Below are positions 1 through 8,580 of a stretch of DNA of 64,000 nt, piece after piece. Position 1 is the stretch's first letter. Each line of letters opens with the position of its first letter. The position numbers and the translations under genes were made by a program. The notes under the pieces were generated by a model. That model did not search any database. It was given only the letters and a program-made list of their open reading frames with translations, and was not told the origin of the DNA. The stretch is from Dehalococcoidia bacterium UBA5760 (lineage in GTDB: Bacteria; Chloroflexota; Dehalococcoidia; Dehalococcoidales; UBA5760): positions 45,877 through 109,876 of the forward strand of contig DIFA01000018.1 in the NCBI GenBank assembly GCA_002418895.1. Reading direction: 5' to 3'.

Positions 1-235
1 CTGCCATCCCGAATTCAGATGCTAGAGGCTGACAGCTGGATTCCTCTGTTATGGGGTAATAGTACATGAATATTTAAGAATTCACAAGCATCTTACCAAG
101 CGCCATAGTAGGCGATTACTGTATTTTCAATACAAGGCGTGGTAAGTTTTATAGTCTTTAGCAGTGCGGTTTTAGAAAAAAGCCTGTGATTTTAGATAGC
201 GGATCGCTATTACTGAGGGATACCCGTAGATTTTC
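1..235. other. window edge, no supported gene
   Basis: No convincing gene is visible. The + strand is open from base 1 to a TGA at about base 69 (22 codons), which could be the 3' end of an upstream gene, but the peptide is too short to identify. The rest is AT-rich and lies downstream of the leftward hydrolase gene, so it probably holds that gene's 3' end region. Confidence 0.3.
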
Positions 236-1150
236 CTAGCCTAGGCTCGAACGGAAAAAGTGCTTTATCTTCCGGCTGATAAAGGGATATCCGAGCCATA
301 TGCTGGCATGGCCGCTGGGGAACCATGTAATAGGGGGTCTGCCGGCAGATTCCCAAAAGTCTATGGTGGCTTCTTTCGGGATAATTTCATCCCAGCGCGC
401 GTTTATCATAAGGAGAGGGCGGCTACGGAGATAATGCGCGTAGGTCATGGCATCCACGAGAAAGCTGCGCTCCGGTGGGATAACCTGCTCCCAACCTTTT
501 TCTATCACCTTGTCGAGGTATTGACGGTAGCGCTGTTGCTGGGTGTTGAACTCGGCTTCGCTGCGGTGGAAGCCCCATTTCCGCGGCAGTACCCGGCTTC
601 TCATTCCTATCTTTTCCAGATTCCCACCGCTGATAATCAGCACGCCGCTGTTTATGCGGTGGTCTATCCCCATGGTAATAGCGGAGATAAAACCCCCGAA
701 GCTCAGCCCGACGATGCCGGTCTTTCCCTTAGCTAACTCGTCCCTGGTTCCTATCCAGTCGAGCACATGGCGTATATCAATGACTGAGGTACGGTAGTTC
801 TCAAACCAATCGTCATCAGAAAGAGGACGACCGACTGATAATGTGCGACTGGAATGCGTGACGAGGTACATGATGAAAGAGGCAATTCCCTGGCCCGCCA
901 GTTCACGGGCAAGGAACTTCATTGGGGTAACGCTCCGGTCGCCCAGCCCGTGAACCAGGATGGCCAGGGGCAGATTGTCGCCATAGGGTCTCAAGTATTC
1001 ACCGTGTAATGCGTTGTTACTTTCTTTAGGAATGTTACACGCATGAGGAAAGCTGACGAGATATCGCTCGTATCTACCGTTGTGCTTAATTAGCCGGAGA
1101 TCAGGGTCGGTGTTTGGCTCGTAGTCAAAAAGGTTGGTCATATTGGACAT
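236..1150 (-). CDS. alpha/beta hydrolase family protein
   Basis: Predicted soluble serine hydrolase of the alpha/beta hydrolase fold; the substrate cannot be read from sequence. Visible are the oxyanion-type HGLGD segment near residue 67, the nucleophile elbow GLSFGG with Ser about 150, an acid candidate in NARWDEIIP near residue 254 and the catalytic His in SGHASIW near 283, all in canonical order. About 304 aa, with no signal peptide or membrane segment. Three starts are stacked (GTG 1156, ATG 1153, ATG 1150). AGAAGG sits best for the ATG at 1150. It stands alone, divergent from the next gene. Lipase, esterase or dienelactone-hydrolase-like activity are all possible; the fold is near certain, the function is not. 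Confidence 0.82.
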   Translation of the reverse strand: MSNMTNLFDYEPNTDPDLRLIKHNGRYERYLVSFPHACNIPKESNNALHGEYLRPYGDNLPLAILVHGLGDRSVTPMKFLARELAGQGIASFIMYLVTHSSRTLSVGRPLSDDDWFENYRTSVIDIRHVLDWIGTRDELAKGKTGIVGLSFGGFISAITMGIDHRINSGVLIISGGNLEKIGMRSRVLPRKWGFHRSEAEFNTQQQRYRQYLDKVIEKGWEQVIPPERSFLVDAMTYAHYLRSRPLLMINARWDEIIPKEATIDFWESAGRPPITWFPSGHASIWLGYPFISRKIKHFFRSSLG

Positions 1151-1312
1151 CATCACCTTCTGGAGAGGCCGAATAAACCTTGGTATCCGTCGAGTCTTAT
1201 TCTATTCCTTTATCTCTACCTATATCAACATACCGGTCTTATCACCACGGTTCATTCGCGATACGGATCGTCCTATCTCTATTTTAACTTTTGGAATTCA
1301 ACATATAGTCTC

Positions 1313-1341
1313 TTGACACAGCTCGTGCGTAGGACTAAACT
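1313..1341 (+). promoter_or_regulatory. sigma70-like promoter of the DUF6946-like gene
   Basis: TTGACA at 1313-1318 and TAAACT at 1336-1341 are separated by exactly 17 bp. The start codon follows 32 bases later, with AGGAGA as ribosome binding site. Confidence 0.6.
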
Positions 1342-1373
1342 CAAATTTTAGATATGCGCATAGGAGATACGCC

Positions 1374-2075
1374 ATGAGCAAAATATTCATTTCTGCAAAG
1401 TGTCCCGAGGACTGGAAGCGGCTGCTCGCCGAGCCGGAGAAACACTGGCAGACAGGCTATTCCGCCAGAACACTCGCGTATTGTTGGCAGGAAGCGGACG
1501 GTTTCCCGAGTTCAGTTAAAAACACGTTTAAGAACTCCGGTATAGAATTATTTCATGATGTAAAGCTAATTGTTGCCTTTCCCGAATACCGGTCTGCCTT
1601 AAAGCCATACCTGTCGCAGCCATCTCAAAGTGAGATCTTTGCCCTAGCCAGGGCCGGGAACGGACAATTGATCTCAGTCACGGTGGAAGGCAAGGTGGAT
1701 GAACCCCTTGATAGGGCTGTTGCTGATTGGCAGTTGACCGATATGGGCAATAAGCAGACCAGACTGAGGTTCTTATCTGATGAGTTAGAACGCACTAAGG
1801 CTGATATAGAACACATCAGGTACCAGCTTTTACGCAGGATTGCATCGGCACTGTTAGAAGCAAAAAGATTTAACGCTTCCAACGCCTTGATGCTGGTCCA
1901 TTCCTTCAGCAGATTTGAAGGGAGCGAAAATAAAATCTTCCAGGATTACTGTGCTTTTGTTAGTTCCTTCGGGAAGCAGGGGGGAATGAATTCCGTGGTT
2001 TTTGTGAAGAACGTGAATGGTATAGATCTATACCTGGCGTGGGTAAATGGGGAGAGGAAATATCTGGAAAGTTAA
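1374..2075 (+). CDS. conserved protein, DUF6946-like
   Basis: 233 aa protein of unknown function. The N-terminal half (CPEDWKRLLAEPEKHWQTGY, then SARTLAYCWQEADGFP) resembles my recollection of the uncharacterised DUF6946 family, found as stand-alone proteins. The remainder has a coiled, charged helix (about residues 135-165) and a hydrophobic C-terminal segment. No catalytic motif, signal peptide or membrane helix is apparent. The start is supported by AGGAGA upstream and a consensus promoter. Neighbours are unrelated, so context gives no function. Family assignment is from memory and should be treated as tentative; that the ORF is a real gene is well supported. Confidence 0.7.
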   Translation: MSKIFISAKCPEDWKRLLAEPEKHWQTGYSARTLAYCWQEADGFPSSVKNTFKNSGIELFHDVKLIVAFPEYRSALKPYLSQPSQSEIFALARAGNGQLISVTVEGKVDEPLDRAVADWQLTDMGNKQTRLRFLSDELERTKADIEHIRYQLLRRIASALLEAKRFNASNALMLVHSFSRFEGSENKIFQDYCAFVSSFGKQGGMNSVVFVKNVNGIDLYLAWVNGERKYLES

Positions 2076-2466
2076 AGGTTAGAACTGCATGATTTGCCGG
2101 TGCTGATGCATCTTATCATGGCTACAGTCACTAAGAATAGCGAATCAGTATAATTACCGGAGAGACATAGACATAAAAAGGCTCCAAGTAATCTCACTCT
2201 CTTACAGTTCTTCGACTGGATCCTTCCTTGACCTTACGGTGGCCGGTTGTTTCCCCTCTATCGAACCGCACTAAGCTCAACCACTTGGAGCGATTGTAAT
2301 GATCTCATATTCACATTAGCCTGTCAAAGCCGTTGAGCGGCTGAGAAAGGTAATAATCATATTGTCTGATTCATTCAAACTATCACGTAATCCCTAAAAA
2401 TCCCTTTATTAACCTCTCGTCTTCATAGGTAACACTATTCTGATACCGTTGCTCTTGGTTGGCAGG
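2076..2466. other. 391 bp gap with a long-range inverted repeat
   Basis: No ORF is credible here. The notable structure is GCTCCAAGT at 2181-2189 matched by its complement ACTTGGAGC at 2283-2291, enclosing about 93 bases. The 3' part next to 2467 may be decayed remains of the truncated radical SAM gene. Confidence 0.4.
2181..2291. repeat. 9-bp inverted repeat enclosing 93 nt
   Basis: Perfect arms GCTCCAAGT (2181-2189) and ACTTGGAGC (2283-2291), each preceded or followed by one further matching base or wobble. The interior contains smaller complementary segments, so a folded RNA or a decayed mobile element end is possible. No direct target duplication was recognised. Confidence 0.35.
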
Positions 2467-2739
2467 TCAGACAGTCTCGCTCATGTTACCCATGGGCTCG
2501 TTCCACACGTTTCGGATACAGGTGCGGCAATTTAAGTTGCACAGGCTTGTTGGTTCCAGGTATAACTTTGCTAATTGCGTGACAGGACGTAGTAGATAAA
2601 GTCCGTTGTTTAGCTCATTCACATACACCCGGGTTCCGGGCTTGGTGCCATATCGTGATGCTAGATAAGGTGGTATCGTTAGATGCCAGTCTTTGTCCGC
2701 TTCCAAGTATAGGTCACGGTCGGTTGTATTGTTATTCAT
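2467..2739 (-). pseudogene. truncated radical SAM protein, possible W-cofactor maturase remnant
   Basis: The reading frame encodes about 90 residues and then stops at TGA. It contains an AbrB/SpoVT-like beta segment (WHLTIPPYLASRYG, then KPGTRVYV) followed by the radical SAM cluster motif CNLNCRTC in the context LYLEPTSLCNLNC. Radical SAM enzymes need about 200 more residues of TIM barrel, so the gene is cut off immediately after the 4Fe-4S motif. The motif neighbourhood resembles maturases of tungsten-cofactor oxidoreductases as I remember them; this sub-assignment is inference. The start ATG at 2739 is favoured over the in-frame start at 2808. No in-frame continuation is seen downstream, hence a pseudogene or fragment rather than a short functional protein. 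Confidence 0.6.
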
Positions 2740-2876
2740 AGTTGATATATGCGTGTTTTTGATTATCATAATATCACATTCCCGCCCAACGGACTTAGTC
2801 TTAACCATCAGCCAAGCATAAAAGTACTAGAAATAGAAAGGTATCCTAATCTCCCAAACGATACTACTGAACACGG

Positions 2877-2904
2877 TTGACTAATGGGGATTTTGGTGTA
2901 TACT
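2877..2904 (+). promoter_or_regulatory. promoter of the dodecin gene
   Basis: TTGACT at 2877-2882 and TATACT at 2899-2904 with a 16 bp spacer, 43 bases before the dodecin start codon. Confidence 0.6.
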
Positions 2905-2947
2905 GTAAGCTAGTCTAAACTCGAGAAGAAATTACAAGGAGGCGCAA

Positions 2948-3166
2948 ATGACAGTTACACGTGTGACGGAAATTAAGTCATCTTCTAAAACGAGTTTTGA
3001 TGATGCGATCAAGCTGGGAATTGCTCGCGTCCAGAAGACTATTAGAAACGTCCGGTCTGCCTGGATTGAGAACCAGGAAATTATGCTTGATAACAAGGGG
3101 CAGATATCTGAGTACCGGGTACAGATGAAGGTGACCTTTATTCTCGAAGATCCAAGCGGAAAGTGA
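2948..3166 (+). CDS. dodecin family flavin-binding protein
   Basis: 72 aa, the usual dodecin length. Dodecins form hollow dodecamers that bind riboflavin, FMN or CoA and are thought to store or buffer flavin. The characteristic pattern is clear: TRVTEIKSSSKTSFDDAI at the start, then a single helix, IENQEIMLDNKG with the flavin-stacking Trp just before it (SAWIENQ), and a C-terminal strand YRVQMKVTFIL. A strong AAGGAGG ribosome site lies 6 bases before ATG and a sigma70-like promoter is upstream. Monocistronic; it converges on the methyltransferase gene. Confidence 0.92.
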   Translation: MTVTRVTEIKSSSKTSFDDAIKLGIARVQKTIRNVRSAWIENQEIMLDNKGQISEYRVQMKVTFILEDPSGK

Positions 3167-3211
3167 CCTGCCCCTCTTAAAGTCTCTCAAAATGTGACAC
3201 GGTCTTCTGTA

Positions 3212-4078
3212 TCATAAGGGCTGAGTGCCTATTTTGCCCATGGCGCATTCAATCCATCCGTCGCTTGGCTTCTCAAAATGTGCGTTAGCGCCAGTCCTGT
3301 TTAGCTCCATGTCCGCCATAGAATAGCCGGCGATGAAATCTCCGCTGTTTTTCAGGAAGAGCGTTCGTAATTCGTTCTTGGTATACGAAGTTACAGCGCT
3401 TAAGCCGCAAGAATCCTGAATTATCTTGAAGATCTCTTCGGGTATCCGCCTTCTTGCCGGGTTAACATATCGGTAGGGTATCATGTATTCGATGATGAAA
3501 ATGTTCTCTCTATCAGTACGCAATCGGGTGATAATGTTCTGCAAATCATTTTTCTGCAGGTAGTAGCTGATACCTTCCATAATAATTATTGATTGCATAT
3601 CATGACGGTATCCATTTATCGGCATGTCCAGCATGCTTAAAATATCGGGCGAAGTAATGTCTGCTGTTACACAACGTAGTTTATCCGTTAATTCCGGGCA
3701 CACGTTAAGGTATAGTCTCTTTTTGTCTTCCATTCCCGATAAATCAACCTCAAAAATACGGTGAATTTTGTGGGGATTCTTATACAGCAATTCTACGGGC
3801 AAAGGGGATTTTCCGGCAGCAAGAAAAATCAACTGAAATTCCTGTTTTGCGGCACTCAATTCCTGTTCTATCAAATGCTTTATAAAGCTTTTCCTGTTGA
3901 GAATGACCTCCTCGTACCAATCACAAACGGAATTACACTCTTTAAGAAGAGCCTCTCCTGAAGATAAGTCGAGTTGATTCACATACTGCAGAACGGTGTC
4001 TTCGGTATAAAGTTTTAGTGCCCATTGCATGACTAAGGCAGCCGTCGGCTCGAGTCTTAATTTATCCGTCAACATCAT
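3212..4078 (-). CDS. class I SAM methyltransferase, leucine carboxyl methyltransferase-like
   Basis: 288 aa putative S-adenosylmethionine-dependent methyltransferase resembling the LCM/PPM1 superfamily. Supporting segments are the charged strand RIFEVDLSGMEDKKR, matching the acidic SAM-ribose-binding position, TADITSPD after the next strand, and MEGISYYL, equivalent to the EGxxxYL signature after motif III. The usual N-terminal GxGxD glycine loop is degenerate (IFLAAGKSPLPVE). Overlaps the upstream pseudouridine synthase gene by 4 bases (ATGA), so the two are translationally coupled. The substrate is unknown; association with an RNA-modifying enzyme may be coincidental, since LCM-like enzymes act on carboxylates or small molecules. 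Confidence 0.75.
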   Translation of the reverse strand: MMLTDKLRLEPTAALVMQWALKLYTEDTVLQYVNQLDLSSGEALLKECNSVCDWYEEVILNRKSFIKHLIEQELSAAKQEFQLIFLAAGKSPLPVELLYKNPHKIHRIFEVDLSGMEDKKRLYLNVCPELTDKLRCVTADITSPDILSMLDMPINGYRHDMQSIIIMEGISYYLQKNDLQNIITRLRTDRENIFIIEYMIPYRYVNPARRRIPEEIFKIIQDSCGLSAVTSYTKNELRTLFLKNSGDFIAGYSMADMELNRTGANAHFEKPSDGWIECAMGKIGTQPL

Positions 4079-4815
4079 CGTACTTTTTGCCTCATTGCTC
4101 CCTTGCTGAGTGATTCAACCTCCGCGGGACTGAGTTCGCGAGTCTCGCCCTCCGGTAGTCTATTTAACCTCAGACTACCCAGGCGTATCCTTTTCAACCC
4201 CAGCACATCGTGTCCCAGAGCGGCAAACATCCGGCGCACCTGATGTTTCTTGCCTTCATGAACGGCTATGGAGTAGCTGAAGTGTGGATGTCTGGATACC
4301 TTAACCTTAGCCGGGTGGGTCTTACCATCATCCAGGTAGATTCCCTTCGCCAGTTCGGCTATTTCTTCCGGATTCAGTTCTCCGTCGATTTTAACCAGGT
4401 ATTCTTTTTCTTGTTCAAAACGGGGATGGGTCAATCGAAAAGTAAGGTCGCCGTCATTAGTCATGAGAACCAGGCCTGTGGATTCTTTGTCCAGGCGGCC
4501 AACCGGGTAAATCCGGATGCCCCGGTATTTCTCCGGGAGGATGTCGATGACCGTTTTTCTCCCTCTGTCATCACTGGTGCTGGAAACAATGCCCTTGGGT
4601 TTATTGAGCATCAGATAAACATCAGGTTCTTTTTTGTATGAAGCACGTTTACCATCGATGGTGATAACATCCCTGACACTGTCAACCGGTTCGTTGAAGC
4701 TCTCAGCTACCTTACCGTTGATGGCTACTCCACCTCTCTTGATAACAGCTGCGATTTTTCTGCGAGAGCCAATCCCGGAAGCTGTAAGTAACTTGATTAT
4801 GGGCTGTTGTGCCAT
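4075..4815 (-). CDS. rluB: 23S rRNA-type pseudouridine synthase (RluB/RsuA family)
   Basis: 246 aa; isomerises a specific uridine to pseudouridine in large (RluB) or small (RsuA) subunit rRNA. An N-terminal S4 RNA-binding domain (residues 1-60, GIGSRRKIAAVIKRGGVAIN) precedes the catalytic domain, which has LNKPKGIVSS, the active-site Asp in GRLDKESTGL, and KEYLVKI, then HEGKKHQVRRMF. All family hallmarks are present and the length is typical. First gene of a two-gene operon, overlapping the methyltransferase by 4 bases. RluB is favoured over RluE and RsuA by the general sequence layout, but the exact target base is not decidable from this alone. Confidence 0.9.
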   Translation of the reverse strand: MAQQPIIKLLTASGIGSRRKIAAVIKRGGVAINGKVAESFNEPVDSVRDVITIDGKRASYKKEPDVYLMLNKPKGIVSSTSDDRGRKTVIDILPEKYRGIRIYPVGRLDKESTGLVLMTNDGDLTFRLTHPRFEQEKEYLVKIDGELNPEEIAELAKGIYLDDGKTHPAKVKVSRHPHFSYSIAVHEGKKHQVRRMFAALGHDVLGLKRIRLGSLRLNRLPEGETRELSPAEVESLSKGAMRQKVR

Positions 4816-4988
4816 TTACTTCTGCCCTCCTGCATTTTTCGATACAATCCCGTCAGCTCGGCTAAACTCATAAAAATCTAAATCAACTGCTTCGAGCTAA
4901 GCAGTCCAGTCTTGAGAGTTGCTACTTCAAAACTCCCGTAGTTATGTGTATACTGTGTTGATAGATTATACTTTAGACGGAGACAATA

Positions 4989-7691
4989 ATGAATTCTGAG
5001 ACATATCAGTACCCGCAACAATATGAAACCGAAGCAGTTTTAAAGGACGGATCGAGTATACTACTCCGACCGATAAAGAAGGATGACGTTCAGCTGTGGC
5101 TGAATTTTGTCGGACGGCTGAGTCCCCATACCAAATATCTGCACTTTCAGCATGTACCTAACCTGACTACAGAAGATGCCGGCAGGGCCTGCAGCGTAGA
5201 CTATGACAATACCTTTGCCATTGTGGCCGAGGTGATGGAGTCCAGGCAAAAGAAGATAGTCGGTATCGGTAGATACTATCGCCTGCCCGATCGGCATTCT
5301 GCAGAAGTGACGTTTATAACCGAAGATGCTCATCAGGGCAAAGGTATCGCAACCAGACTTCTGGGACTGTTGGTCGATATTGCCCGTGACAGGGGCATCG
5401 ACAGATTTGAGACAGATGTTCTGGCAGAAGAAGGGCAACTGGCTTTCTTTAGAAACTACGGGTTTCACATTGTCCGTAGTATACAGTCGGATGTTCATCG
5501 CATCAGCTTCTCCGTTGCTCAGACCGAGCAGGTAATCAGGAAAGAGGAGGCGAGAGAGTCTGCTGCTACCATCGCTTCGCTGCGGCACATTCTTTCACCT
5601 CGTTCGGTGGCCGTAATCGGAGCATCGCGTGACAAAGACTCTATCGGTAATGTGCTCTTCCGCTGTATCCTTCAGAGTGATTTTGCAGGCGTAATCTATC
5701 CGGTGAACCCGAATGCGGATGCGGTAGTCGGGGTGAGAACATATCCCTCGGTGCTGGATATTCCGGGTAATCTGGAAATGGCCGTTATAGCCGTACCGGC
5801 ATCTATAGTAAACAGGTTGGCTCATGATTGTGGCCAGAAGGGGGTACGGGCACTGATCGTTATTTCGGACGGGTTCAAAGAGACCGGCCCGGAGGGAATG
5901 GCCCGGGAAAGAGAACTGAGGGAAATCTGCCTCGGCCATGGCATGAGAGTGGTTGGGCCGAACTGTATGGGGGTCATCAATACCGACCCTGCTGTTGGTT
6001 TGAATGCAACCTTTTCAACGGTGTACCCGCCGAGGGGTAACGTTGCCTTTCTTTCCCAAAGTGGGGCTATGGGACTGGCAATACTTGAATACGCCAGGGA
6101 TCTCAATATGGGCATTTCCAGTTTCGTCAGTGTTGGAAACCGGTTGGACATTTCTCCGTCCGATCTCCTGCAGTACTGGGAAAAGGACCCGGCAACCAAG
6201 GTAATACTGCTTTATCTCGAGTCGTTTGGCAACCCGGAAAAGTTTGCCCGGATCGCCCGCAGAGTCTCGGCGAAGAAGCCGATCGTGGTGGTAAAGAGCG
6301 GAACCACCAAAGCGGGCACTCGTGCCGCGGCATCCCATACCGGCGCTATGGCAACTTCCGAGGTGGCTGCTGAAGTAATGTTCCATCATGCCGGTATCGT
6401 AAAGGTTAACACCATGGAGGAGCTTTTTGATGTGGCGGCACTACTTTCCAACCAGCCCCTGCCGAAAGGAAACCGGCTCGCTATTGTCACCAATGGTGGC
6501 GGTCCCGGCATCATCGCGGCTGATGCTGCCGAACGTAATGGTCTGGAACTGCCGCCCGTCTCGGAAGAGACGGCAGAGAAACTGGGGAAGGTCTTGAAGC
6601 GCAAGGTTACGATAAATAATCCCCTGGATACTACTGCCGGAGCCAGTGCCGAGGAGTTCGAAAATATATTGAGAATTCTGGTTGGTGATAAGGATAATGA
6701 TGCCGTGCTGACAATATTCGTGCCGCCGATAGTGGTTAATCCGGAGGCTATCGAGAATGCCTTGCAGCGGGTGGCACCGGTTTTCTGGCGGCGGAAAAAG
6801 CCGTTGTTGGCCTGTTTCCTGGGACGCCGGGGCCTTCAGGCGAGGATAGGAACGCCGGGAAGATTGGTGCCCAGCTTTTCCTTCCCCGAAGAAGCGGTCG
6901 CTTCTCTGGCAAGAGCTGTAGAGTATGTTGATCTGCAGCGTAAACCGAAGGGGGTTATCCCGGATATTAAAGGCACCGAACCGGTAGAGGCACACAAGAT
7001 TGTAGAGTCGGCATTGAGGGCTGGAGTGCAGAGGCCAATCTGGCTCTCTGCAGAGGAGATAATAGGGCTTCTTAACTGCTACGGTATTAAGATGGGAGAG
7101 ACGGTTATGGCGGAGACTCCGGATGAAGCAGTTGCCGCCGCAGAGCGTCTCGGTTTTCCGGTAGTAGTGAAGGTTGCCTCAACGACTATCGTTCATAAGA
7201 CTGAAGTTAACGGGGTAGTGCTTGATGTGACTTCGTCCGAAGGCGTGAAGAGGGCCTTCGACGACATCAGAAAGAGGTTATCAGGTATCGGCCGTCAGGA
7301 TGAGATGCAAGGTGTGCTTATACAGAAGATGGTCAGGGAAGGAATAGAGACTATTATAGGGGTAACACATGATCCTCAGTTTGGGCCGTTGATTATGTTC
7401 GGTCTGGGTGGTATATATGCCGAACTGTTCAAGGATACGACCATACGCCTTCATCCGCTGACCGATGTCGATGCCGGCGATATGATACAGTCGGTAAAAA
7501 TGGCGAAGCTGCTTTCCGGATACCGGGGACTGCCCTCCAGCGATACTAACGCTCTAAAGGACCTCTTGCTCAGACTTTCAAAAATGATAGAGGATGTTCC
7601 GCAAATTGTAGAGCTCGATTTTAACCCGGTTAAGGTGCTGCCGCGGGGAAGAGGTTACTATATTGCCGACGCTCGGATCCTGGTAGGATAG
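4989..7691 (+). CDS. GNAT acetyltransferase fused to ADP-forming acyl-CoA synthetase
   Basis: 900 aa multidomain enzyme. Residues 1-175 are a GNAT N-acetyltransferase (acetyl-CoA loop in EDAHQGKGIATRLL). About 200-320 is a CoA-binding Rossmann domain (SVAVIGASRDKDSIGNVLF). About 330-640 are succinyl-CoA-ligase-like domains with the phosphohistidine candidate His450 in SHTGAMAT and GNRLAIVTNGGGPGI. About 690-900 is an ATP-grasp domain (GFPVVVKVAS). The synthetase part would interconvert acyl-CoA, ADP and Pi with acid, CoA and ATP. The GNAT part, as in Pat/YfiQ proteins, may acetylate lysines. In E. coli Pat the GNAT domain is C-terminal; here it is N-terminal. Because all catalytic elements of both halves look intact, it may be an active energy-conserving synthetase or a protein acetyltransferase, or both. 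Monocistronic, with ATG preceded by GGAGA. Confidence 0.9.
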   Translation: MNSETYQYPQQYETEAVLKDGSSILLRPIKKDDVQLWLNFVGRLSPHTKYLHFQHVPNLTTEDAGRACSVDYDNTFAIVAEVMESRQKKIVGIGRYYRLPDRHSAEVTFITEDAHQGKGIATRLLGLLVDIARDRGIDRFETDVLAEEGQLAFFRNYGFHIVRSIQSDVHRISFSVAQTEQVIRKEEARESAATIASLRHILSPRSVAVIGASRDKDSIGNVLFRCILQSDFAGVIYPVNPNADAVVGVRTYPSVLDIPGNLEMAVIAVPASIVNRLAHDCGQKGVRALIVISDGFKETGPEGMARERELREICLGHGMRVVGPNCMGVINTDPAVGLNATFSTVYPPRGNVAFLSQSGAMGLAILEYARDLNMGISSFVSVGNRLDISPSDLLQYWEKDPATKVILLYLESFGNPEKFARIARRVSAKKPIVVVKSGTTKAGTRAAASHTGAMATSEVAAEVMFHHAGIVKVNTMEELFDVAALLSNQPLPKGNRLAIVTNGGGPGIIAADAAERNGLELPPVSEETAEKLGKVLKRKVTINNPLDTTAGASAEEFENILRILVGDKDNDAVLTIFVPPIVVNPEAIENALQRVAPVFWRRKKPLLACFLGRRGLQARIGTPGRLVPSFSFPEEAVASLARAVEYVDLQRKPKGVIPDIKGTEPVEAHKIVESALRAGVQRPIWLSAEEIIGLLNCYGIKMGETVMAETPDEAVAAAERLGFPVVVKVASTTIVHKTEVNGVVLDVTSSEGVKRAFDDIRKRLSGIGRQDEMQGVLIQKMVREGIETIIGVTHDPQFGPLIMFGLGGIYAELFKDTTIRLHPLTDVDAGDMIQSVKMAKLLSGYRGLPSSDTNALKDLLLRLSKMIEDVPQIVELDFNPVKVLPRGRGYYIADARILVG

Positions 7692-7786
7692 TACAGAAAT
7701 GCTTTTCGTTAGAATGTGACTAAATCGCGTATTTCTTTTCTGTTACGGTTTACATAATCTGAATAAATATCGGAGTTATTGACATA

Positions 7787-8557
7787 ATGCGGCAGTGTGT
7801 ATTGACATCATCAGCGGGGAAGCGTCTCATCGGTAAGGCTATAGCGGGGCTTGCCGTGATTAAAAGTACGCTGTGCCATGGGACTATAGTGATTGTGGCT
7901 GGGACCACAAATGGCTATGTTGCGGAGGAAATACTGAATACTCTGGGTGAAGGAAATGCTTTTAATCGCAAGCGGTTCTTTCGGGGGGTTACTCTTCCTC
8001 CGGAATATAAGGTGACCGAAGCGGGCAGATTACCTGACGAGAGAGGATTCCCGGGTGATGTGATTATCAAGGACGGTGTTTGGCAGCGTGGTAAAACAAT
8101 AAGCGACGTAGCTGATGAACTTAAAGAAGGAGATGTTATTATCAAAGGTGCCAATGCGCTTGATCCGGTTCACAAGCGTGCTGCCGTTCTAGTGGGTCAT
8201 CGACAAGGTGGAACAATGACGATAGCGCTTCAGGCTGTGGTAGGAAGAAGGGTGCATTTGATACTGCCGGTCGGGTTGGAGAAGCGGATATACGGCAATC
8301 TGGATGAAATAGCAAGACTGTTGATTATGCCGGAATCAGAGGGGCTACGCTTGCTTCCGGTTCCCGGCGAAGTGTTCACTGAGATCGAAGCCCTTTCATC
8401 GCTGGCTGGTGTTACCCCAGAATTAATTGCTGCCGGCGGTGTTTGCGCAGCAGAAGGAAGTATACGATTAGCCTTTAGCGGGACTACTGAAGCCGAGTCA
8501 TTGGCCGAGCAGATAATCCAATCAGTAGCTTTTGAGCCCCGTTTTACGATATCTTGA
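7787..8557 (+). CDS. conserved hypothetical protein
   Basis: 256 aa soluble protein I cannot assign. It has a glycine/alanine-rich alpha/beta appearance: an N-terminal GTTNGYVAEEIL segment, a central GDVIIKGANALDP block, which reads like a metabolite-binding loop, and LAFSGTTEAESLAEQ near the end. No Walker, Rossmann or zinc motif is obvious and there is no signal peptide. It follows the acyl-CoA synthetase fusion by 95 bases on the same strand and could be cotranscribed. The ATG has no strong Shine-Dalgarno sequence, so the start is uncertain. Codon use and length leave little doubt that it is a gene. Confidence 0.75.
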   Translation: MRQCVLTSSAGKRLIGKAIAGLAVIKSTLCHGTIVIVAGTTNGYVAEEILNTLGEGNAFNRKRFFRGVTLPPEYKVTEAGRLPDERGFPGDVIIKDGVWQRGKTISDVADELKEGDVIIKGANALDPVHKRAAVLVGHRQGGTMTIALQAVVGRRVHLILPVGLEKRIYGNLDEIARLLIMPESEGLRLLPVPGEVFTEIEALSSLAGVTPELIAAGGVCAAEGSIRLAFSGTTEAESLAEQIIQSVAFEPRFTIS

Positions 8558-8580
8558 TGGTTCTTGCCGAGACGGGTGCC

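Noticed and set aside
260..736. Open frame on the + strand opposite the alpha/beta hydrolase
   Set aside because: Antisense to a gene with complete catalytic motifs; no ribosome site and composition typical of a shadow frame.
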